Source of the DNA: Saccharospirillum sp035704555
GTDB lineage: Bacteria > Pseudomonadota > Gammaproteobacteria > Pseudomonadales > Natronospirillaceae
DNA length: 14,600 nt
Direction of reading: 5' to 3'
NCBI GenBank assembly: GCA_035704555.1
Contig: DASSWT010000162.1
Coordinates: 1 to 14,600, forward strand
This document shows, piece after piece, positions 1 through 6,710 of the stretch (its first letter is position 1; every line of letters starts with the position of its first letter). Under the pieces are notes generated by a model that was given only the letters and a program-made list of their open reading frames with translations, made no database searches and was not told the origin of the DNA. The position numbers were made by a program, and so were the translations under genes.

Positions 1-548
1 GCGAGCGCGTCGATCAAAGCCGGCTTGCCGCAGTCGATCAGGGCATCGTGCAGGCGTTCGCTGGTCATATCGGGCGTGATCGGGCACTTGGCTTTCAGCA
101 GCATGTCGCCGGTATCGAGCCCGGCGTTCATTTGCATGATGGTCACCCCGGTTTCGGCATCACCGGCCAGCAGTGCCCGGTGAATGGGGGCGGCACCGCG
201 CCAGCGGGGCAGCAGGGAGGCGTGAACATTGATGCAACCCAGGCGCGGGGCATCGAGCACGGCCTGCGGCAGAATCAGCCCATAGGCGACAACGATCATC
301 AGGTCGGCATTCAGCGCGGCAAGCTCTGCCTGGGCATCGCTGTTGCGCAGCGTGGCGGATTGGTAGACCGGTACGCCGGCCGCTTCAGCCACCATTTTTA
401 CGGGTGAGGCGGTGAGTTTGCGGCCCCGGCCGGCCGGCTGATCCGGGCGGGTGTAGACGGCGATGACTTCATGGTCAGAGTCGAGCACCGCACGCAGGTG
501 CTCAGCCGCGAACTCCGGGGTTCCGGCGAAAATAACCTTCAGCGACAT
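1..548 (-). CDS. fmt: Methionyl-tRNA formyltransferase, 3' part outside window
   Basis: Formylates Met-tRNAfMet with 10-formyl-THF in the cytoplasm for translation initiation. The visible N-terminal 182 residues start MSLKVIFAGTPEFAAEHL, the typical Rossmann-like opening of Fmt. The formyl-transfer site is present: CINVHASLLPRWRGAAPI carries the catalytic Asn and His and the SLLPxxRGxxPI signature, and GLDTGDML carries the catalytic Asp. Family members are about 310-320 residues, so roughly 40% (the C-terminal tRNA-binding OB domain) lies beyond position 1. The ATG at 548 is 3 bases after the def stop, so the two genes form one transcript and translation is probably coupled; no strong Shine-Dalgarno is visible. 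The def-fmt pair is a classic partnership: one adds and the other removes the formyl group. Confidence 0.97.
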   Translation of the reverse strand, partial: MSLKVIFAGTPEFAAEHLRAVLDSDHEVIAVYTRPDQPAGRGRKLTASPVKMVAEAAGVPVYQSATLRNSDAQAELAALNADLMIVVAYGLILPQAVLDAPRLGCINVHASLLPRWRGAAPIHRALLAGDAETGVTIMQMNAGLDTGDMLLKAKCPITPDMTSERLHDALIDCGKPALIDAL

Positions 549-551
549 GAA

Positions 552-1058
552 TCAGGACGCCATCTGTTTGTGCTGTTTTTCCAGCTTCTTGCGAATCCGC
601 GTGCGTTTCAGGTTGGACAGGTAGTCGACGAACAGTTTGCCGTCGAGATGATCAATCTCGTGCTGAATGCAGATGGCGAGCAGGTCTTCAGCCACCAGTT
701 CGAAGGGTTCGCCCTCGGTATTCAGCGCCTTGACGTGAATTTTGTCTGAGCGGGTCACTTTTTCGTAATAACCCGGTATCGACAGGCAGCCTTCCTGATA
801 TTCGATGTCGCCGCCGAGTTTTTCGTATTCGGGGTTGATGAACACATGGGGCTCATCCTGATCTTCCGAGATATCCACCACGATTACGCGCTCATGAACA
901 TTCACCTGGCTGGCGGCCAGGCCAATGCCCGGTGCATCGTACATGGTTTCCAGCATGTCGCTGGCCAGAGTGCGGATGCGTTCGTCCACCGCTTTGACCG
1001 GTTTGGCAACGGTTCTCAAGCGGGGATCGGGGTATTCGAGTATTTCCAGTAATGCCAT
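552..1058 (-). CDS. def: Peptide deformylase
   Basis: Metalloenzyme that removes the N-formyl group from nascent proteins. The 168-residue product has all three family motifs: GIGLAASQ (residues 44-51), EGCLS with metal-ligand Cys91, and QHEIDH with HExxH ligands His133 and His137 and catalytic Glu134. Length matches E. coli Def (169). I chose the ATG at 1058 because an AGGA ribosome site sits 5 bases upstream and the protein then begins MALLEILEYPDPRLR, as in the family; an upstream in-frame ATG at 1139 would add 27 unconserved residues and lies upstream of the predicted -35. It is first gene of the def-fmt operon, divergent from tsaP, with a sigma70-like promoter at 1106-1134. Confidence 0.97.
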   Translation of the reverse strand: MALLEILEYPDPRLRTVAKPVKAVDERIRTLASDMLETMYDAPGIGLAASQVNVHERVIVVDISEDQDEPHVFINPEYEKLGGDIEYQEGCLSIPGYYEKVTRSDKIHVKALNTEGEPFELVAEDLLAICIQHEIDHLDGKLFVDYLSNLKRTRIRKKLEKQHKQMAS

Positions 1059-1105
1059 GGTTCCTGTGCCCTGTCGTAAATCAGTGTGTAATGTCTGTAT
1101 TTTAC

Positions 1106-1134
1106 ACAATATGGGCGCGAACCGGTGCTTGCAA
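1106..1134 (-). promoter_or_regulatory. Predicted sigma70 promoter of def-fmt
   Basis: Reading leftward, TTGCAA (1134-1129) and TATTGT (1111-1106) are separated by exactly 17 bp, giving a start site near 1099 and a leader of about 40 nt before the def ATG. Two A-tracts (1151-1155 and 1160-1166), about one helical turn apart, lie upstream of the -35 and could act as an UP element. Pattern match only. Confidence 0.5.
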
Positions 1135-1521
1135 CGCACGGTAAACCGCTAAAAACGGTAAAAAAACCGGGACATACGCTGTTAGGCCAGCAGTCTGGCA
1201 TCGGGTTCGGGCCGGCTTTAGTGTGACTTTGCTCTCAAAACCAGCGTTAAAGCGCCAAAAACAGCTCACAGTGGGCTTTAATATGTCTCGCTAAGCGATT
1301 GACTGCTAAACTAAAAGTGGTCACTCTTAGAGCAGTGTAGGCGCTTTATACAGGCCCGACTCCGGTTATCTATGAGGTTCGCAGAACCGGGGTGGCCGTG
1401 GCCGGATGCACAGCGCGCTGAACCAAAGGCAAAACCTGCCTGTTTTGCGGGTCGGCTTTCGGGGCGACTGCTTATATACTGATCATGATTATTGATTTAT
1501 TGGCTAACCGTTAGAATTGAT

Positions 1522-1556
1522 CGCACCATTGACCTTATTGTGGCGCACCATTGACC
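1522..1556. repeat. 13-nt direct repeat upstream of tsaP
   Basis: CGCACCATTGACC occurs exactly at 1522-1534 and again at 1544-1556, start to start 22 bp (about two helical turns), ending 30 bp before the tsaP ATG. Each copy contains TTGACC, a fair -35 hexamer, but no well-spaced -10 follows either copy. It may be a tandem protein-binding site or a local duplication. Confidence 0.6.
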
Positions 1557-1586
1557 GTACCGTAGATAGTTATAGGGAATCTGGCC

Positions 1587-2660
1587 ATGAGGAACACCAT
1601 CGCAGCTTTCGTCATTCTGTGCTTCGGCGCGCTTCCTGCGTGGTCGGAAAACGTTGCGCTCAATGCTGATGTCCCCGAACGCTATACCGTTCAGAAAGGC
1701 GATACTCTGTGGGATATCGCCGAAATGTACCTGGCCGATCCGTGGAAATGGCAGGACATCTGGCAATTGAATACCCAGATCGAAAACCCGCACCTGATCT
1801 ACCCCGGCGATGTGATCGGCCTGATTCTGGTCGATGGCGAACGTCGCCTGACCACCCTGTCACGCGGTGAAGAGGCCAGCACGCTGCGGGTCTCGCCGGA
1901 AGATGTCGAGGGCGGTGTGGTCAAGTTGCGGCCCACGGCCCGGGTCACCCCCATTCTGGGTGCCATCCCGTCCATCCCCCGTGAACACGTGGCCGGTTTC
2001 CTGACTGGTAACCGCATTCTTTCGGAAGACCAGTTGAGTGAAGCACCCTATATCGTCAGTGGCCAGGAAGGCCGGTTGATCGTTGGCGCAGGCGATACCG
2101 TCTATGCCCGGGGCGATTTCAATGAAGATTTGCGCATTTACCAGATTTACCGGGAAGGCGAACCCCTGACAGACCCGCAGACCGGTGAAGATCTGGGGTT
2201 TGAGGCCATTGAACTGGGCCAGGCACGGCTGTCGGATTACAGCCGCGACATCGCCACCCTGGGCCTGCAGCGCACCAACCAGCAAGTTGGTCTGAGCGAC
2301 CGGCTGCTGCCCTCCGATGAAACCTTGCTGAACTCGATATTCTATCCGAGTGAGCCGCCAGAGGGTGTTGAAGGTGAAATATTGAGAGTGGCGCGCGGTG
2401 TGCGCAGTATCGGTCAGTTTGATGTCGTCACCATCAACAAGGGTGCACGCGAAGGGCTTGAGCCCGGCAATATTTTCCGGGTCTATCTGCGTGGCGATCG
2501 CGTTCGGGACCCAGTCACCAACGATCGCCTGCAGCTACCGGAAACCGAGGCTGGTTTGATGATGGTATTCCGCGTCTTCGATAAGGCCTCTTATGGTTTG
2601 ATTCTGGAAGCCGATCTGCCGATGAGTGTAGGCGATCAGGTGCGTTCACCGGGCTTCTGA
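1587..2660 (+). CDS. tsaP: Secreted LysM-domain protein, TsaP-like (pilus secretin-associated)
   Basis: A 357-residue exported peptidoglycan-binding protein. Residues 1-20 form a signal peptide (hydrophobic AAFVILCFGALPAWS). A LysM domain follows at about 32-80 (YTVQKGDTLWDIAEMYLADPWKW, then NPHLIYPGDVI). The C-terminal part (about 260-357) has the beta-rich, FlgT-like character of TsaP. Known of the family: TsaP binds peptidoglycan and associates with the type IV pilus secretin PilQ. The P. aeruginosa homologue PA0020 lies between def and dprA exactly as here. The start is supported by AGGGAA 9 bases upstream. The neighbouring competence gene dprA fits a pilus/transformation theme, but no other pilus gene is visible here. 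Certain as a LysM protein; the secretin role is inferred from synteny. Confidence 0.85.
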   Translation: MRNTIAAFVILCFGALPAWSENVALNADVPERYTVQKGDTLWDIAEMYLADPWKWQDIWQLNTQIENPHLIYPGDVIGLILVDGERRLTTLSRGEEASTLRVSPEDVEGGVVKLRPTARVTPILGAIPSIPREHVAGFLTGNRILSEDQLSEAPYIVSGQEGRLIVGAGDTVYARGDFNEDLRIYQIYREGEPLTDPQTGEDLGFEAIELGQARLSDYSRDIATLGLQRTNQQVGLSDRLLPSDETLLNSIFYPSEPPEGVEGEILRVARGVRSIGQFDVVTINKGAREGLEPGNIFRVYLRGDRVRDPVTNDRLQLPETEAGLMMVFRVFDKASYGLILEADLPMSVGDQVRSPGF

Positions 2661-2676
2661 CCGGCCGTTCGCAACG

Positions 2677-2706
2677 CCATTGCCGCTCACGGTAGAGCGG
2701 CAATGG
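2677..2706 (+). other. 12-bp perfect hairpin between tsaP and dprA
   Basis: CCATTGCCGCTC (2677-2688) and GAGCGGCAATGG (2695-2706) form a perfect 12-bp stem with a 6-nt ACGGTA loop, 16 bp after the tsaP stop. No T-run follows, so it is not a standard intrinsic terminator. It could attenuate read-through or protect the tsaP 3' end. An in-frame ATG inside the stem (2679) is unlikely to be the dprA start. Confidence 0.7.
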
Positions 2707-2778
2707 TGGTATTACAGTAAACCGTTATGTCCGGCAGGGAAAAGGCCGGAGCCACATCAGGGAAAAGGACCCGTCTCC

Positions 2779-3876
2779 ATGGATGAACGTCTGCATTGGC
2801 TGTGCTGGGTACTGACACCTGGCCTCGGCCTGAAGCGCTGTCACCAACTATTGGACGTGGTGGATGATCCTCGTGATCTGTTCCGTTACGCCCAGCGTTG
2901 GCCACTACCCCCCGCTATTAAACACACCCTCAGTGACATTCACCGCCTGGGCGAACAGCACCCTGTGTACCGGCGCGCGCTTGAGCAACTGCGTTGGCAG
3001 GAGCAGGAAAACTGCCACCTGGTCAGTTTGCAATGCCCGGCCTACCCGCCGTTGCTGACCCACATTCCGGACCCACCCCTGATGTTGTGGGTGAGAGGTA
3101 ACCCGGATTTGCTCGGTCAGAACCAGGTGGGCGTGGTGGGCAGCCGCAATGCCAGCCTCTCAGCCCGAAAACATGCCCAGGCGCTCGGCCGTGGTATCAG
3201 TGAATCCGGTTTCGTTGTGACCAGTGGTGGCGCCGCGGGCATCGACGCCTGTGCTCATGAGGGCGCACTGGAAGGCAACGGCAAAACTCTGGCAGTGCTC
3301 GGCTGCGGGGTAGATCAGGTCTATCCGAAACAGAACGCAGGGTTGTTCTCGCAGATCATTCGCCACGGTGCGCTGGTATCCGAGTACCCGCTGGGTACCC
3401 GGCCCAAACCGGGCCATTTCCCGCGCCGAAACCGCATCATCAGCGGTATGAGTAACGCCATTGTGGTGGTTGAAGCGGCCGAAGGTAGCGGCTCACTGAT
3501 TACCGCCGATCATGCCCTGGAACAGGGCCGCGAGGTATTTGCGCTGCCCGGCGACATCAGTAACCCGAATACGGCGGGCTGTCACCGGCTGATCCAGGAC
3601 GGAGCGCGTCTGCTGACCGGCATTGATGATTTACTGGGTGATGGTGTGCTGGATACTCTGCGCTCCCGGTCCCCCGAGGCGCCCTGCCCTTCGCTCGACC
3701 CTGACTTGCCCGAGCTGCAAACCACCTTGTTGGGCCTGCTGTCCACGGAACCCCAGCCACTCGATGTGCTCAGCGACTACCTGGAATGCGCCTCACACAC
3801 CCTGTTGGAACCCTTGCTGGAACTGGAGCTGGCCGGCTGGATTCAACAGCAACCCGGAGGGTATTGCAGGCTTTAA
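2779..3876 (+). CDS. dprA: DNA processing protein DprA (Smf)
   Basis: Cytoplasmic protein that binds incoming single-stranded DNA during natural transformation and loads RecA. The 365-residue product has an N-terminal SAM-like region (1-75), the Rossmann-fold DprA domain (about 80-290) and a C-terminal winged-helix domain (about 305-365). Signatures: YPPLL (90-93), VGVVGSRNAS (117-126), TSGGAAGIDACAH (148-160), AVLGCGVDQVYP (172-183), FPRRNRIISG (214-223) and SGSLITADHALEQGREVFALPG. The ATG at 2779 gives the family-typical start MDERLHWL, with AAGGA about 9 bases upstream; an ATG at 2680 would add 33 unconserved residues that cross a hairpin. It lies between tsaP and tsaC as in Pseudomonas. 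A mirrored repeat array begins 3 bp after the stop codon. Confidence 0.97.
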   Translation: MDERLHWLCWVLTPGLGLKRCHQLLDVVDDPRDLFRYAQRWPLPPAIKHTLSDIHRLGEQHPVYRRALEQLRWQEQENCHLVSLQCPAYPPLLTHIPDPPLMLWVRGNPDLLGQNQVGVVGSRNASLSARKHAQALGRGISESGFVVTSGGAAGIDACAHEGALEGNGKTLAVLGCGVDQVYPKQNAGLFSQIIRHGALVSEYPLGTRPKPGHFPRRNRIISGMSNAIVVVEAAEGSGSLITADHALEQGREVFALPGDISNPNTAGCHRLIQDGARLLTGIDDLLGDGVLDTLRSRSPEAPCPSLDPDLPELQTTLLGLLSTEPQPLDVLSDYLECASHTLLEPLLELELAGWIQQQPGGYCRL

Positions 3877-3878
3877 AT

Positions 3879-4061
3879 GACGCAGGACATGGAAGGACGC
3901 GGGACAATAAAAGACGCTGAACACGAAGGGACGCGAAACATGAAAAGACGTAGGACAGTAAAAGACGTAGGACATGAAGGGACGTAACGACGTCTTCTGT
4001 GTTTCGCGTCTCTCAATGTTTCGCGTCTTTCCATGTTTCACGTCTTCCTATGCTTCACGTC
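3879..4061. repeat. Mirrored array of 17-bp repeats (six direct, four inverted)
   Basis: Six consecutive 17-bp units begin with GACG at 3879, 3896, 3913, 3930, 3947 and 3964, with consensus near GACGYRGGACATGAARG; a partial seventh starts at 3981. The array then reverses at GACGT-aacg-ACGTC (3981-3994). Four units in the opposite orientation end in CGTC at 4010, 4027, 4044 and 4061 (16, 17, 17, 17 bp); their reverse complements read like GACGTGAAACATGGAAA. The arms could form a long imperfect cruciform or RNA hairpin. There are no spacers, so this is not CRISPR, and no integrase or transposase is nearby. It fills most of the 212-bp dprA-tsaC gap. Confidence 0.95.
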
Positions 4062-4088
4062 TTTAAGTACCCTTCCCCGCTCCTTGGT

Positions 4089-4688
4089 ATGAAACCGGAT
4101 CCCGTCATTGTGACTGAAACCCTGTTGCCGAAAGCCCTCGATTTTACCGCTCGCCAACTGGGCAAACGCCTGCTTGCCGGGGGCGTAGTGGCCTATCCGA
4201 CCGAGGGTGTCTGGGGCCTGGGCTGTGACCCCTGGAATGCCGATGCGGTGGGGCGAATCCTGGCCATTAAGGAACGTCCGGTCGACAAGGGGCTGATTAT
4301 TATCGCGTCTGATTACGAGCAGCTCGCCCCCTACCTGGCGCCGCTCAGCTCCGATCTGATTTACCGCCTGACCGAACGCTGGCCTGGCCCATATACCTGG
4401 GTCGTGGAGCATAATGGCAGCCTGCCCGATTGGGTGACCGGCAATCGCCCGACCATTGCCGTGCGGGTACCGGGCCACCCCATGGCGCGCGCCTTGTGCC
4501 GCCATGCGGGCATACCACTGGTCTCGACCAGCGCCAATCGCAGCGGCAAACCCGCCATGACTGAGCGCCTGCAGGTGTGTTTGAAACTGGGGGCAGAACT
4601 CGATGGTGTTGCACCGGGCAAGACTTTTGCCGGGGCCCAGCCAAGCCAGATCCGGGATCTGCAGACCGGCCAGCTGTTTCGCGCCTGA
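4089..4688 (+). CDS. tsaC: Threonylcarbamoyl-AMP synthase TsaC (YrdC/RimN)
   Basis: Makes threonylcarbamoyl-AMP from Thr, bicarbonate and ATP, the first step of t6A formation at position 37 of ANN-decoding tRNAs. The 199-residue YrdC-fold protein has YPTEGVWGLGCDP (36-48), the nucleotide-binding KERPVDKGLI (61-70) and STSANRSG (146-153). Length is close to E. coli TsaC (190) and there is no Sua5 extension. The ATG at 4089 is preferred because the frame upstream runs through the repeat array (17-bp-periodic peptide with repeating FHVSR/FRVSQ), which is not real protein. No clear ribosome site precedes 4089, and GTG at 4110 is a possible alternative. It precedes hemF by 51 bp in the same direction. 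Confidence 0.95.
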   Translation: MKPDPVIVTETLLPKALDFTARQLGKRLLAGGVVAYPTEGVWGLGCDPWNADAVGRILAIKERPVDKGLIIIASDYEQLAPYLAPLSSDLIYRLTERWPGPYTWVVEHNGSLPDWVTGNRPTIAVRVPGHPMARALCRHAGIPLVSTSANRSGKPAMTERLQVCLKLGAELDGVAPGKTFAGAQPSQIRDLQTGQLFRA

Positions 4689-4739
4689 CCGTCAAAGCCA
4701 GCGATACATCGCCCATCTGAACCTCACTCTGGAGACCGC

Positions 4740-5657
4740 ATGACGCAAACCGAATTCGATATCGAACCGATCAAAGCCTATCTGCTGGATCTGCAGGATC
4801 GCATCTGTGCTGCCCTGGAGCAGGAAGATGGCGCGGCTCGTTTCCAAGAAGGAAGCTGGGATCGCACCGAGGGCGGTGGTGGCCGGTCACGGGTATTGCA
4901 GGGCGGGCCGGTCATTGAAAAAGGCGGCGTTGGGTTCAGCCATGTGATGGGCGACACCATGCCGGCCAGTGCGACGGCGCACCGGCCCGAGCTCGCCGGC
5001 TGCCGCTGGCAGGCGCTGGGGGTGTCGCTGGTGATTCACCCGCGCAACCCTTTCGTGCCCACCTCGCATGCCAATGTGCGCTTTTTTGTTGCGGAAAAAG
5101 ACGGCATGAAGCCGGTCTGGTGGTTTGGCGGCGGGTACGACCTGACGCCCTACTACGGCTTCGATGAAGACTGCCGGCACTGGCATCAGACGGCAAAGGC
5201 CGCCTGTGAACCCTTTGGCGAGTCGGTCTATCCGCGCTTTAAAGCCTGGTGTGATGACTACTTTTATCTGAGACACCGTAATGAACCGCGCGGCATCGGC
5301 GGCCTGTTCTACGATGACCTGAACGACTGGGATTTCGACACCTGCTTTGGTTTTATGCAGGCCGTGGGCGACAGTTATCTCGATGCCTATCTGCCGATTG
5401 TGCAACAGCGCAAGGAAACCCCCTACACCCAGGCGCATCGCGACTGGCAGGAAGTGCGCCGCGGCCGCTATGTGGAATTTAACCTGGTGTTTGACCGGGG
5501 CACCCTGTTCGGGCTGCAGTCGGGCGGGCGCACTGAATCCATCCTGATGTCGCTACCGCCCCATGTGCAATGGGTTTATGGGCATACGCCCGAGCCCGGC
5601 AGCGAGGAAGCACGTCTGCTGACGCACTATTTAACGCCACAGGACTGGGCCGGCTGA
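4740..5657 (+). CDS. hemF: Oxygen-dependent coproporphyrinogen III oxidase
   Basis: Aerobic oxidative decarboxylation of coproporphyrinogen III to protoporphyrinogen IX in heme synthesis, cytoplasmic. The product is 305 residues (E. coli HemF is 299). Hallmarks: QEGSWDR (36-42), TSHANVRFFVAEKDG with the conserved substrate-site residues, WWFGGGYDLTPYYGFDED, FYDDLNDWDFDTCFGF, and EFNLVFDRGTLFGLQSGGR near the C terminus. The start is supported by GGAG 5 bases upstream. It is last gene of the rightward tsaP-hemF set; aroE, which follows hemF in Pseudomonas, is absent, and the next gene converges with only 3 bp between stop codons. Its presence implies an organism able to make heme with oxygen. 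Confidence 0.98.
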   Translation: MTQTEFDIEPIKAYLLDLQDRICAALEQEDGAARFQEGSWDRTEGGGGRSRVLQGGPVIEKGGVGFSHVMGDTMPASATAHRPELAGCRWQALGVSLVIHPRNPFVPTSHANVRFFVAEKDGMKPVWWFGGGYDLTPYYGFDEDCRHWHQTAKAACEPFGESVYPRFKAWCDDYFYLRHRNEPRGIGGLFYDDLNDWDFDTCFGFMQAVGDSYLDAYLPIVQQRKETPYTQAHRDWQEVRRGRYVEFNLVFDRGTLFGLQSGGRTESILMSLPPHVQWVYGHTPEPGSEEARLLTHYLTPQDWAG

Positions 5658-5660
5658 CGC

Positions 5661-6710
5661 CTAACGTTCGCTCAGCAGCGCATTGAGCCCCTCGCTGGTA
5701 ACCATTGGATCGTCGGGGTTGACGATGATGTCCGATTTGGCGATGACGTAGCTTTTGCCGGTAATGTTGTTTTCTATCACCGGAAAGCGCCCCTGCTGTT
5801 TAATGCCGGTGTATTCACCCACAAAGCGGGTGTCGCGCAGGGAAATGGTTTCCAGTTTGTCACCGGGCTCGATCAGCCCTTCGTAGTGCATTAATGCCAG
5901 GCGCGCCGAGGTGCCGGTGCCGGTGGTGCTGCGGCAAATAACGCCCGGGTGCACGTAAGTCGCCGAGCGTGAGCGATAGTAGCCGTTACCCAGGGTCTCC
6001 AGTGGCCCCATAAAGTGCAGGAAGGGCAATGGCCCGACATCGCCCAGGCTGTAGTGGGAATAGGGTGGCTCGGCCTGAATGGCCGTAACAATGGCGTGGG
6101 CACAATCGCTCAGTGAGCGCTCTTCATCCGGCGTCAAATTAAAGCCCAGTTCGCTGGCATCGACCAGGGCGTAAAAGCCCCCGCTGTAAGCGACGCTGTA
6201 GGTGACCTCGCCAATTCCCGGCACTACCAGGCTCGCCTTGTAGGTATCAATGTAGCTGGGCAAGCCCTCGCAAGTAACGGCCTCCACCACATTGTCTCTG
6301 ACCCGGGCCGTGATGTTGACCAGACCGGCCGGCGATTCGAGCATGAAGTGTTGCTCACCTTCCTGCTTCTCCACTATGCCCATTTCCAGCACGGCCGTCG
6401 CCGTGCACAGGGTGTTAGAGCCCGAGTAAATCGGGTAACCCATCACTTCCATGATGATGTAACCGGCGGCAGCTCTGGGGTCGCAGGCCGGCACCAGCAG
6501 GTCGACCGACATTTCCGGTATGCCATAGGGTTCTTCCAGCAGCAGGGTACGCAGACCGTCGGCGTGGTCGCGCAGGTATTCCATCTGGGCGCGCACGGTT
6601 GCACCGGGCAGGGGCGCGACACCGCCGGTTACAATACGGCTGACATCACCGCCGGCATGGGTGTCGAGCAATTGCAGTGTCAGGGGAGAGGGTGTTTGGG
6701 TCTTGCTCAT
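5661..6710 (-). CDS. Proline racemase/hydroxyproline epimerase-superfamily enzyme, Ser/Thr at the catalytic Cys positions
   Basis: A 349-residue member of the proline racemase superfamily (PF05544-type), whose known members racemise proline, epimerise 4-hydroxyproline or dehydrate trans-3-hydroxyproline. The N-terminal substrate motif DTHAGGDVSRIVTGG (16-30) and the GTGTSARLALMH segment (264-275) are clear. At the first active-site motif, usually MCGH, it has YSGS (95-98): Ser96 for Cys and Ser98 for His. At the second, usually DRSPCGTGTS, it has CRSTTGTGTS (259-268): Thr263 for Cys. Thr at the second site is known in trans-3-hydroxyproline dehydratases, but those keep the first Cys. Start at 6710 is fixed by an ATGA overlap with the MDR gene and GGAG about 8 bases upstream. 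Substrate and reaction are not predictable from this alone. Confidence 0.85.
   Translation of the reverse strand: MSKTQTPSPLTLQLLDTHAGGDVSRIVTGGVAPLPGATVRAQMEYLRDHADGLRTLLLEEPYGIPEMSVDLLVPACDPRAAAGYIIMEVMGYPIYSGSNTLCTATAVLEMGIVEKQEGEQHFMLESPAGLVNITARVRDNVVEAVTCEGLPSYIDTYKASLVVPGIGEVTYSVAYSGGFYALVDASELGFNLTPDEERSLSDCAHAIVTAIQAEPPYSHYSLGDVGPLPFLHFMGPLETLGNGYYRSRSATYVHPGVICRSTTGTGTSARLALMHYEGLIEPGDKLETISLRDTRFVGEYTGIKQQGRFPVIENNITGKSYVIAKSDIIVNPDDPMVTSEGLNALLSER

Larger units (their letters stand above)
1059..1586. other. Divergent def/tsaP intergenic region
   Basis: 528 bp without a convincing gene. It holds the def promoter near the left end. Rightward candidates for tsaP are a TATACT -10-like hexamer at 1475-1480, which lacks a good -35, and TTGACT at 1299-1304, which lacks a good -10. 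A 13-nt direct repeat lies at 1522-1556. A 7-bp inverted repeat TTAAAGC (1247-1253)/GCTTTAA (1275-1281) is also present. Nothing else was recognised. Confidence 0.6.

Noticed and set aside
548..552. Possible missing gene between def and fmt
   Set aside because: The gap is only 3 bp; this is simple operon packing.
2680..2778. 33-residue N-terminal extension of dprA
   Set aside because: It starts inside a perfect hairpin and lacks conservation; the ATG at 2779 has a ribosome site and the usual DprA beginning.
3879..4061. CRISPR array or integron attC site
   Set aside because: The 17-bp units abut with no spacers and reverse orientation midway; there is no cas or integrase gene and no attC core sites.
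3999..4088. 30-residue N-terminal extension of tsaC
   Set aside because: It is translation of the inverted 17-bp repeats and has no counterpart in the family.
4887..5438. 183-codon minus-strand frame inside hemF
   Set aside because: hemF on the plus strand is unmistakable; the opposite frame has no recognisable domain.
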